A stretch of DNA of 37,000 nt. Origin: Owenia fusiformis (Eukaryota > Annelida > Polychaeta > Sabellida > Oweniidae). Under the pieces are notes generated by a model that saw only the letters and a list, made by a program, of their open reading frames with translations, ran no database searches and was not told where the DNA came from. The position numbers and the translations under genes were made by a program. Below are positions 14,001 through 24,500 of this stretch, in pieces. How positions within the stretch are numbered: the stretch's first letter is position 1; each line of letters begins with the position of its first letter. The stretch covers positions 1-37,000 of the forward strand of contig CAIIXF020000066.1 in assembly GCA_903813345.2 (NCBI GenBank). The letters are read 5' to 3'.

Positions 14001-14587
14001 ATTTGTGCATAAGGAGAGATTATTTTCCCAAACACAAAAATCATACCTATTGTAAATGGTTATAAAATTACAGATGTATGCAAAAAAGCCATATTTCCTC
14101 TAGTTTTAATTCGCGAGATTGATACTTTGGTCAACATATAGTTCCCCTCAAAAATTGCAGATACTGGAAGAATATGATAAGGTCTTATGGACACAATTGT
14201 CAACACCCGATTTCTAGAATATAAATATTTACATGATCTAAAGTTTTATGCGAACTCCTTCTCATTGAACCACGGGGAGAAAGTCACCCCTCTCTTATAT
14301 TCTCTATGTTTACAGGTTAATAAATAGCCTAGAAGAAAAGAGGGATGGAGGCCTTACTCCCCATGAATTGCTCCAAAGTCAACCCGATTTGCACAATTCT
14401 AATAGAAATTACTAACCTTTATATATTCGCCCTGCTTTTGTAATTTTGCTTGGTAAACACCCCTTATCTCATAGAGTTCCGTCTCTAACTCTTTTTGAAG
14501 GTATATTTTACCACCGCTTTCAATCATATGCCAATCATTCAGAAACGAAGCCATGTTGGAATTGCAAGCGATTGCAATTGTCTGCAT
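2010..14587 (-). CDS. Gene A: ParB/sulfiredoxin-like domain protein with coiled coil, transposon-encoded
   Basis: Spliced model, exons from 5': 14587-14417, 13958-13796, 13615-13542, 8843-8747, 8429-8128, 7937-7722, 7526-7264, 6508-6424, 5975-5877, 5546-5442, 5097-4957, 3972-3879, 3536-3477, 3290-3241, 2929-2885, 2312-2010. All phases agree, giving 755 aa. Residues about 170-269 resemble a ParB/sulfiredoxin N-terminal domain (VNRVRDLH...QVEKIRKSI, then EVIGGNHTLAALKEL at 238-252). In ParB the second box has Arg residues; here it is GGNHT. About 458-572 is a charged heptad-rich coiled coil. Basic segments AKRRRTEK (629-636) and QRKRYRD suggest nuclear location. The last exon encodes a 100-aa block ending SSLVAQF. 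An in-frame TGA precedes the first ATG; the ATG at 14,554 has a better context and may be the true start. The exon 13 donor (GTACGT) is weak: a stronger GTGAGT four bases on breaks the frame. Role in DNA binding is inferred. Confidence 0.72.
4957..5975 (-). other. Exons 9-11 of gene A: coiled-coil segment
   Basis: Three consecutive phase-0 exons (5975-5877, 5546-5442, 5097-4957) encode about 115 residues rich in Glu, Lys, Leu and Ala, including LEEQVDAALARARTAENLAS and MEKEAIRYAQTVALLEQKLR. Heptad spacing of Leu, Val, Ala and Ile is visible and there is no proline. This predicts a long parallel or antiparallel coiled coil, probably for oligomerisation. Confidence 0.7.
6517..7085. mobile_element. 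Tc1/mariner-like non-autonomous element in gene A intron 7
   Basis: The left end CAGGGTGGTAAAAAAAAATG pairs with the reverse complement of the right end, CAAGGTGGTCAGAAAATGG. Similarity runs about 50 bp inward through GGAAACCCT and CATATCTTTGTCA. TA dinucleotides flank it at 6,515-6,516 and 7,086-7,087, as expected of Tc1/mariner target duplications. At 569 bp it has no credible transposase frame. It lies between exon 7 and exon 8, so splicing of gene A must remove it. Confidence 0.85.
8128..8429 (-). other. Exon 5 of gene A: ParB/sulfiredoxin-like fold
   Basis: This 302-bp exon has acceptor TTTAG and donor GTATAC. It encodes about 100 residues starting DFITVPIRCLE. The order hydrophobic strand (ITVPI), N-R, L-H, a helix (SSQVEKIRKSI), a strand (SFTIML), a variable loop, a strand (HTVEVI), then GGNHT leading into a helix (LAALKEL) is that of ParB N-terminal/sulfiredoxin-like domains. 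The family's usual Arg after the glycine is replaced by the NHT sequence, so nucleotide use cannot be presumed. Confidence 0.65.
10482..10738 (-). repeat. Dispersed repeat, copy 1 (inverted relative to copy at 20.85 kb)
   Basis: The reverse complement of this segment aligns with 20,847-21,103 almost throughout, sharing stretches such as GGCGAAATATTTATGTAAGT and CACACGCCTTCTGTTTG. Read on the minus strand it contains an open frame with QLRFHD, RRNIYVSGQSWS and MTYHTPSV. No terminal repeats or poly(A) were seen, so the repeat class is unknown; it could be a fragment of a retroelement coding region. Confidence 0.75.
10926..10958. repeat. Perfect 15-bp inverted repeat with 3-nt loop
   Basis: The arms TACTCATTCTATGTC and GACATAGAATGAGTA are exact reverse complements separated by AGG. 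It lies within the long gene A intron immediately before a tandem duplication whose first unit begins inside the right arm. Confidence 0.85.
10955..11148. repeat. Imperfect tandem duplication, 115-bp period
   Basis: AGTAAAACAATAAATTAC begins at 10,955 and again at 11,070. Both copies continue with AAGTCAGT, a purine-rich tract (ACAGAG.GAGG) and end in CAGGTATA. The copies differ by several substitutions and small indels. Confidence 0.75.
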
Positions 14588-15567
14588 GCGTGTATAAGTA
14601 TATCAGATTGTAAAAACGTTGATGCTATAAACTATGACGCTAAGGCCAGAAGATAGTCACACAACCGTTCAACCCTGACAAACGTAACACACAGCTTTGC
14701 TATATTTATGAGACCTTGATTTTGATTTTGATCATCTGGTTTTAGAATCGAACATTTTAGCATAGAAATTCCGGACACATAATTACTTTTTGAGAGGTTG
14801 ATATTTTTTGTAAACTGAAACGATAGGTTACTATATCTAGCATCTCAAAACAATATTTCAAAAGTAAAGAGGGAACACAGTACAACCTGTTAATTCGAAC
14901 ACCTGGATATTCCGAGCACCTTCAAATCCGAACACTTTCTCTGGTCCCCGTTGCTTAACCATTTACTTTCATTTCAATGAAACCTATCTTATTCAAACAT
15001 CTCCTAACTTGAACACTGAACACTCATGTGACTCATATAAACATGTGCTTGTCTTACTCAAACTGTTTCAAAAATAGTTCACATGTTTTGCATAACATTG
15101 CTCAAATGGTTTTAATTTAGCTTTTGTTTATTTTTGTGTCAATATTTCCAAAGAGAAAATCCAATAGTCTAAATCACAACTGGCCTTCCAAATCCAGAAT
15201 CTCAAGATGCGAAATCCTGTCTAATCCGACACCTTTAACTCGTTCCGATGGCGTTCAGATTAATCAGGTTTTACTGTATTGCAGATTGTAAAATACTATA
15301 CACGTATCAAGTTAACCAATTGGATAAGGCATACCAGTCGTGAAATGCATGACATTCCATAGCCTCGGGGTAAGAGCCAACAAGTCACCCAGAAACTAAA
15401 ATAATTGTGTCCACACATCGTGCGCAAGTGAATCTTTTGTTTACCTGTAACTGACGTTATATGCCAACTAAATAAGTTAATGAAGGACGAATACACGGAA
15501 TAATCTAGAGTTTGGACACTTTGGAAATTCGAAAACGAATCAGAAGTCGACATAGAAAGTGTTGAAA
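14588..15567. promoter_or_regulatory. Central divergent promoter region of the giant element
   Basis: This 980-bp interval separates the start of gene A (minus) from that of gene B (plus). Both genes point outward, so both promoters must lie here unless there are unseen upstream non-coding exons. It contains a pogo-like insertion at 14,878-15,276. No clear TATA box is assignable for gene A; a TTTTATATATATA tract lies just past the gene B ATG, so gene B's true transcription start is uncertain. Confidence 0.45.
14878..15276. mobile_element. Pogo/Tigger-like non-autonomous element in the central region
   Basis: The left end CAGTACAACCTGTTAATTCG matches the reverse complement of the right end, CAGTAAAACCTGATTAATCT; both continue with GAAC.CC. 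The interior has several TTCGAACAC-like phrases (attcgaacacc, atccgaacac, cttgaacact), which is usual for pogo-type MITEs. The right flank has TA and the left has CA, so one copy of the TA duplication has probably mutated. At 399 bp it codes for nothing. Confidence 0.75.
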
Positions 15568-18500
15568 ATGGATAGATGGACCCTATATATTTGTCTCATT
15601 TTATATATATATGGATACACTTACTCAACTAAAACACCCGGTGCTTGCAACAATGCGGTAAGTAATGAATTTATGTGCCAATTCTAACAAGAAACCCCCA
15701 AATACAAAAATAATTGCAACTGCATAATAATCATAAATTCCGGCGTTTGTGTTCTTATGGCTAGTACTGTGTTTTCTATCTGGTTTACACAATACTTACT
15801 CTTCCTTCCTTATCTTCCTTTGCCAAAACATTACCAAGGAATAGTAGTTATTATGAAACCAGTGAAAATAAAACAAAAATCAATTTCGATTTTCAGGGTG
15901 AAAGCTTTCTTTTAAACACTACATCTGAAGATCCACTTGGAATATCCCTCGATATAGCGAACGATAACAACGAAGACCCTCTTGGAATATCTCTTGAAAA
16001 TAATGATCAGCCACTTGGTATTTCACTTATCTGTCAAGATGATACTGATACTAGCGCTGACAATTCAAAACTAGATGTATTCGCTTTTTGCGACGATGAT
16101 GACAAATACGAAAAAGCGGTTAAAACACCTTCAAAAACTCGGCATAACGAAAACAAACAATTAACCAGTACTCCCATTGCACCATCCAAAAATCTGATGA
16201 AAAGCAACTTATGGAATGAAAGCTTTAGCGATTATGACGACGAAACATCTGCTATAGATAGCTTAAAAGAGTTACTACCAGAAGACTTAGGAAGCGTTAC
16301 CCCGAAGGTCAACATCGGTACTTTCTCAACAGGTGAGTTATATTCCGCTCTCATAGGCGCCCTGCCGATTGAGTATTGTGTTCAGAAATGCGATTTCTAA
16401 CAAATTTCTCAATCGGACTGAAGCAGCCCGATGAATCGGAGCTAATGCGAGGCTAGCATATAAGGGATCAACTCAAAAGTTCAATGTATTTTAACAGATA
16501 ATTAGCGACCCCCATTCATAACTGTGTTTAAAATGTTAATGCATTTATATCTAGTATACACTATACACTGTATCTAACATAAAATGTAATGCAAATCAAT
16601 TCTTCGTTAAATATTTCAATCTGTATTTTTGTAAAGTTTCAGTGATATTAGACGTCAGATTGCGTGTTTAATTAGAAAACAAAGTCACAGCGAAAATGTA
16701 TCAGTTAAAGTTAAAAATCACACAAAATGACACAATCACCAGCTGAATATTTTAAATGTATAAAATTTTGTTCATTTTAGCCCCAAAACGTGAAAGAACG
16801 GTTTCTAGGATATTGGAAAAAAGCTTAAGACACGGTTCATTACTCCAGATTAAGTATATGAAGAAATGCTGCAGTTCAAAGTGTCATTTGAATTTGAACA
16901 TGGACATGGCTCGTAGATGTAGGGAGATTTTATGGACGAAGGATTTCGAATCGAGACACGAATGGTTGATTCAGAAATTAAGAGACGCAAAACATCGCAA
17001 TGGCAAATATTTTTTAATGATTGAAAGTGGATTGGGAATATGTTCAAAAGCATTTTGCCAACTTTTTTATATAAGCAAAGGATTCTATTATAAATCAGTG
17101 AAGGATTACGAAAACGGAGTTTTATCAACAGGTTATCAAAGGCGTAGAAGTAAAACATCACTCTATGATGATGCTAAATTTTGGTTAGAAGAATATGCGA
17201 CTTATCACGCTGACCGTATGCCCGATTCAGCAGACATTATGCTTCCCTACAAGACGAGGAAAGAGGGATTGTACCTTCGATACAAAAGCGAAAGAGTCGA
17301 AAAATTTCGAAACTTTTTCAGCAAAACAAGTTTTATGCGTATGTGGGCCGACATGTTTCCCCATCTCAAGATTAAAAAGGTAAGTGTAATATGAAACCAG
17401 TTCATGTTATGAATTAAAAACAAATGCTTTCATTTCCTCATAGGTATATGCAACATTTAACTTCACTAAAAAGACCTACATGTATTTTTATACCATCACG
17501 ACTTAAAGTCAGTGTGTACTTTGTATTTTTGCAATTTTAAAAAGTAGACCACTGAATATTCTAGTTTTTCGTACATTATAAAGAATTACCGACCTACAAA
17601 AAAAATCGAAGTAGACTTTGACTTTTTGTGCAAAAACGAAATATGAAGACGATGTGTGGAATGAATTATGGTTATCTGAAAATAGCACATGAAAATGAAT
17701 GTCAACACGGGCGGCCCTCTTTGTTACACCTATTTTAACAGCAGCAATATCGAAACTTCGATATTTGACACTAGTTTCGATCGTTAAAACATCAAATACA
17801 TACGTCTATGCTCTAATTGTTCAACCGTTATGGCTGGATAACTATAGCCATGCATGTATCATGTATAATATGAAATGTTTATGAATGCACCCACATTTCC
17901 ATGGAAATTGCATCCGTACCCAAACCCCAAAAAATGAAATAGAATTCATAACGCCGATGAAAAGTGCATTCGGACCACAACGTCGAAAATTGGGCATGAT
18001 TTGCCGAAATATACGTCTACTCACCAAACGAAGATTGTTAACAGTTCTCGAAATATAACTCTGTATAATTACAAACTTTTATTGAGTGCAGCTATACGTA
18101 CTTTTTAGCCAACATTCTCTTTTGACTGCCTATTTTTCAATGATGCAAAATATGATAAATATAATGCAAAACTATTTCTATGTGGTCAAATAGTTTATTG
18201 TAACTAAACTTAAATAATAAACTACAATAGAAGTTACACGATATTATAATGCGTTAATTAAAAGATGTTACGTAATAATAATAGAAAATACAGGGTGTCC
18301 GGAAAGTAAAGATACAAATGCTCTAACTTCAATAGATTTACCTGTTGTGAGATATAATTGCTACAGATTGTAGAATGACATTTCAACAATATATCCTGTA
18401 ACTGTCATGACATATAGATTCAAAATGAAAAGGTTATGGTCGTTATGGTAACGGGAGTTGGGGGTATATGGAGCAGCGTCACAATTCAGTTTTATTGTCT

Positions 18501-21500
18501 TTTATAAATCTTTTTCCTATTCCTATCATCATGGCACTCAACCCATTTGTTCCTATAAAACATCAAATTATGTGCCACAACAGCATGAAGATTAGTACTC
18601 TAATATTTTTTTATCATTTAACATGACTACTATAATCCAGTATTATGTTTTCCCCACATTATCTATATGTTCATGGTGCATCTTGACCAGAGATTCAAAG
18701 ACCGGACAAAACCGCTGCTGTTTGTCTTCAGATTGCTGATAACATTCGCTTCTAGTTGAGTCTCATTTGAATACTGAACTTCTAACAAATATCGCTTTGG
18801 GATGCTCATTAAGGTAAAAGTCTAAAGGGGCCTTTTTCAGGTAAATATGGGACATTGTAAAAAAAGGTTTAGTGTCAAGACACTCCATTTTGAGATTTGT
18901 TGGCTTTGCTTTGTGAACTGGTGTATTTTTGTGGAAGTGGAATATTGACTTTCCTCATTAACCCAGGGAACTTTTATTTTAAGCACTTCTATAATATTTC
19001 TTTGATTACACTGATGACATAACATAGTTCCGACGTGTATCAATGACACCATTATACATAAGAGAACATAATAGCAACAATAATACAATATTCAAGAAAA
19101 CAAAATACTGATAGAAAACACAATGATGAAGACTGTATCAAATGGTTATATTTTAGCAATTAATCAGATTTTAGCGATGATCTGGTACCGCTCCACATAC
19201 CTCTCACCTCCGTAACCATGACAACCGTAACTTTAACCGGTTTAGACTATATGCGATGAGAGTTGGTAGACACATTGTAATAATGTTCCTCTACAATCTG
19301 TAGCAATTTCATTGCAAAACTCCTAAATCTCTTAAAATTTTAGTATTTGTATCTTTACTTTTCGGACACCCTGTACATCAACATTAAAATACCACCAACA
19401 GATTGTTTGATTTAGACTATCAAATACTCATTATTTTATGGTCCTCAATTATGCTTACTCTGTTATAGCCTATTAAATTCAAATAACACTCACAAGTGCA
19501 TCTTTATACAAGATAATTCAAGTTCACTATTTGGCTCGCCTCTGTGTCAAGTAGAATTGATTGTAATTTAGCGTAGGGAACACCCTTCTTTAAAGGACTT
19601 GATCTATACTTACTTGTTAAATTAAACACATTGCAGCAAGGATGTCTTATCATTTTGAAAAGTATTGAAAGTGAATAAATTCATCTAAACAAATAAATGT
19701 AAATGTACTAATACTTAGAACCTTTCTGAATCTCCAAATTCACATGTGTCATCATTTACCTTGTTATACAAACCAGATATGCGCAGCTAAAATATATCAA
19801 AACATCATAATCAGGTTATTAGTGCAACATAAAACTGGGTAATTTATACGACATACCCAATTTTCCCTTGTGTGAGCCTAAACAGGCATATTCAAAGGGG
19901 GGGGGGGGCATTTTCCCATTTTAATAGCTGTTGAAGTTCACATTGAAGGTATTATGATATTATGGAGTAAGTAGATCTTAAAATTGGCAGCTTTTTGCAA
20001 GTAGTGAAAACTAGTAAGGAAGTGTCAAGCGATGTCATTCATAGTTGATGATACACAAACACCCAAAAGCATGGTCACTTTCTCAAAACACTAGTGGACA
20101 GGTACTTTGGAAAATGACGGCTTCTTTATTAAACATTTGATATTTGGCCTTTTTACCATGGTGAGACAAGCCTCTTCACTATAATATGATAATAAGGCGA
20201 AATCATCAATGAATATATATCAAGTAAAAGTTGTTTATTTCAGACAAACTGTTTCACTAAATGTGATAAATGTGTGAGTCTAAACAGACGCCTTGAGAGA
20301 ACGCTGAACCCGGAACGAAGAAGACTGATTAAACAGTCACTGAACGAGCATAACAATAGGCAAATGTAAGTAGTACCACTTTTTAGCAATGACATACATG
20401 ATTGTTGCATCATGTTCAGTATGGGTGAAAAAAGTTTAAATGCTCCCAAATAATAAGAATGGTAACCATTCTTATATAAAAATAATTCATCATTGTTAAA
20501 CACCTTTGTTTAAGTGAAATGAAGTGTACACTTTTAGGATTTTTAGAAAATAGATATGACAAGGAATGACATTTGCCAGAAATATTCCAAAATATTTTAT
20601 GTTGGGCCTGATTGCTATCTCTGATTCTCTCTTTAAGAATATCACACTTATGGACGTTTTATAGAGCTGCGCAATAAGTGATGACGTAATTTCTTATCTG
20701 ACAGTGGGGTGATCAGTATCGGCCAAAGACAAAGGCTTATTCCGCTAGTGCATGGTTAAAGTCCGACCCATGGTCATATGTAACAACATTTGAATTTGAA
20801 GAACATATACACGTTTCGTACATCTTGTGTGGTTTTGTTAAACTGCATGTTATTTTTGAATTAAAAGATACCATCTTCCAATTAAGATTTCATGACCAAA
20901 GGCGAAATATTTATGTAAGTGGTCAGTCATGGTCACCGACCATGACATACCACACGCCTTCTGTTTGAGTAAGTTCAGGCCCAACTTCTAAAAGATGAAC
21001 ATACTCTCACAATTTCTCTTGATAATAGAATAAAGTATTCGAAGGAAACAAATTATAAAATAGTCAGTTGATTAATAGAAAGGAAGTAAACACCCTTTAT
21101 AACACTTGATCCATTAATGTATTTCATATGACTGAAGGAAAAATTACTGGTCTAAGCGTATGCGTTTCACACATAACAATCTCTGATAATGATAACCTTA
21201 GTTACATTGATGTATAGGACTTTTTACGTACTTAATTCATTCGAAAGAACTAATACATGTTTTATGTGTATAATCTCTGATTACCCGACTTTCTGTACAC
21301 TGTGTGTACATGGGATGATTTTATGTATTTTATTGTTCGAAAACCACCCATTCTCCACCACCCCACGCTTTTAACCATAAACATAAACAAGCTTTGTTAT
21401 CTCATTGTAACGAGCACAGACAATTTTGGTGTTTATTAGTTATTAGTACTTAAATATTAAACTCAACTATTGTAAACGCATATTCTTAATTTTCTTAATA

Positions 21501-24500
21501 CCATGGGCCAAATCCATATGCTCCACAGCGTTAGTCTATGTTTTAACAACACGATTTAATATAAAACTATGATATTTAATACGATAAGATATAATTATTA
21601 TGATATTTTATATAAATCTTAATGATCCAGGCCACAGGAAAAGGGGTCTTATTACAGATTTTTTCAATCCTTTGTTTTTTGTTTATCTTAAAAAGCACAA
21701 CGAAACCTTTCAAATGAGCCATGGCTTATGTGTTGACAATTTTTCATTACAGATACAGAAATGACGGACTTGAGTTTAGCACGTTTTCATCTTAATCTTT
21801 GGCACATTTTTGGCTCTGTAGCACAATTTCAATTTTTTGATGAGACTGGTTTTCCTGTGGCGAGGCCCAAATATACATTACAAAACTGGGATCATAGAAA
21901 AGCTTTGATCCTTTTAAGAATTTATATTTATTTTACAGGATGGAGAGGCAATATTATTATAACAAACGGGAACTATCGAGGAATGAACCGACACAGTACC
22001 TATCTATTATTTTTGACGGCATGGATCAAGGTAAATTAATTGAAGGTGTTTTTCATTATCTACCGCTGCATTCGTATATGCGAATGTCCAAGTTTTTCTT
22101 TTAGTCGAGAACTAACATTTTCGTTGGAAGTAACGCGTATTTAAAATTCTTGTCGGAAAGCTATAAAGAATTTTTAACGTTTAAAAATAGTATACATTTC
22201 TGGGCAATATACTCTATATTGCTTTGCGTCATCGACGCCTAAACAAACATACAGGTGTAACGGTATTTGTTATTGTCCGATGCATATAAGTAACAATGGG
22301 TCGTAATACAAATAACAGATTCCAATTAAGATATATCTCTGAATTTAGCATTCGCATGATTTGTTTATATTTTCAGGCAAAACTTCACTTCCACATCTTA
22401 TAGGCTCTAAAGCTAAATCCGTTGGACAGGGAGACCTGCTTAAGACGCATATCACTGGTGTAATATCTCACGGGCATAGGTTGTTCAAGACATTCATTGA
22501 CACCTGTGAATACCCGCATGATTCCAACCTATCAGTCAACGTTATTCTCCTTGTGTTGCAGACCATCGCCGCGAAAATGGTATGTAGGTTTTCCGAACCA
22601 ATTAATGAAATGAAAACATGTTTTCTTACAAACTACTCGGTCTTGCTTCAAGACTGTGGCCTTTTTCTTATCTTTTTATCAAATTAATGTCTAGTGGCAT
22701 AGGGCATCAAGCTAGACTATAAATAACGATGGCGTGACAGGAGGCCGTTTCTCGAAACTTTTCGTTATTAACAAATCGTTAATAGCGAATCGTGAAATTA
22801 ACGAGTTGATTACGAAATGTGCAAATTTCGTTTCTCGAACCACCTCGTTGTCGTGCTCGTTAAGCATATTATGTAATTTACATTGTATATCGTAATATCA
22901 GTGACACAAAAATAAACTATTTTAAACTTAAAACTGAAACTATATTATATAAAGATAGTATTATATTGTTTAATCAGCATATAAAAAATGTGTTTTAATG
23001 GTTTATAATTTGTTTAGATACAACATCGTTATATTACGAGACCCCTAACCCTCTCGTTAAATCAGTCATGGATAACGAATAAATCGTTAGAAATCATGAC
23101 GTCATCGCAAATCGTTAACTTTCGAAAAATAGAAAAAATCTTTTTGAACAATTGAAATGACGATTCGTTAATAACGAAAGTTTCGAGAAACGGCCTCCTG
23201 ATTAATATAGTAGCGTTTCATGTTATTGAATTTTTGTTCATTTTTAGGGTAACAAACTGCCACCAACCCTTTATCTCCAAGCTGACAACTGTTGGAGGGA
23301 AAACAAAAATCGCTATATGCTTGGTTTCTGTGAACTCCTTATTAGGAATGGCGTTTTTAAAGAGGTAATTAACTCAATAACGAACTAATGATTACCAAAG
23401 ATGACTTCATTTTCTATCCTCAGCTTCATAGAGCTTTAATATCAAGATGTCTATTTCCCCCAATGATAATCAGTAAAACTATGCATTTGAGAACTCGCAC
23501 ACAAATTATGTCACTGCAACTGCATGCTTGTAGTTTTTATTTTATTGCATGTTCTGCATCTGCATCTATTGAATTACAGCAAATTAGAGTTTCGTTGAAA
23601 TAATAATTCCAATCCCTGAACAGTAGATAAAAACGTGACTCATTTTCACGTAATTCTTTTTCATTGTCATTGTTTTGAAAATTACACATGCTAATATCGA
23701 TATCTTTACTCAACATCTATCTCGCCATTACAACACGTTCAAAGAACAACAACTAACAGTTGCTCGTACACACTATCCTGTCTCTTACGTAAGTAATGTT
23801 CTTAACAGTGAACACATGGTTTCTTTGTAGATTGAACTATCATTTTTGATTGTGGGTCACACCCATGAGGACATCGACTCATATTTCCATAAGATTGCTG
23901 ATGGTCTCAGACAGCAAGAGGCAGAGACGATGGATGATCTTCTTTCGCTATTGAAGAACGGGCAAAGAATAAACGTCGTCTATAATTTCCGTAAGTGGAT
24001 AGAACCACACCTCGATGAAATAAAACATCACACCAAGCCATTGCATTTTAAATTTATTAAGACGTCAAATGGCGTGAAATTACTTTATAAGGGGCTCCAT
24101 ACTCAACCATGGGTTGAGGCACCCTCAATTTTAAAAACGCTTCCACAGGGAGAACCGGACATACAGACACCAAATTTCGAGAAATTGAATATTGATGGAA
24201 TACAACGCAACCAAAGATTTTTACGACCACTATACAGTGACCAAAGGGACGGCAGCCAATATATCTGGTGGCAAAAGTATATTAAGCATGTACGAGCCCT
24301 TCTCGCATCAGATGAATTGGTGAACCAATATCTACTGAGAAACAAAAAACAGTGGATGCTTGATGGGTTACCAAAACTGTCAGCTGAGGAGGATACCAAC
24401 ATAGATTCAGCCATTCCCATCGAAATTGCCAGAATGTTGGAAATAGAACAAGAACAACCATCGGTGAGTGGTGTGATTACAAAGGTTGTTTTTAACTATA

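Larger units (their letters stand above)
17380..20243 (+). other. Intron 3 of gene B
   Basis: No exon is supportable in this 2.9-kb interval. It contains the 1,083-bp mariner-like element, and a run of 12 G at 19,897-19,908 lies in the remainder. The splice donor GTAAGT and acceptor TTTCAG are both strong. Confidence 0.6.

Noticed and set aside
21761-22039. Open frame of 92 codons overlapping exon 5 of gene B
   Set aside because: It is in a different phase from the FDGMDQ motif; joining it to exon 4 gives an early stop, whereas the acceptor at 21,938 joins exon 4 and the motif in frame.
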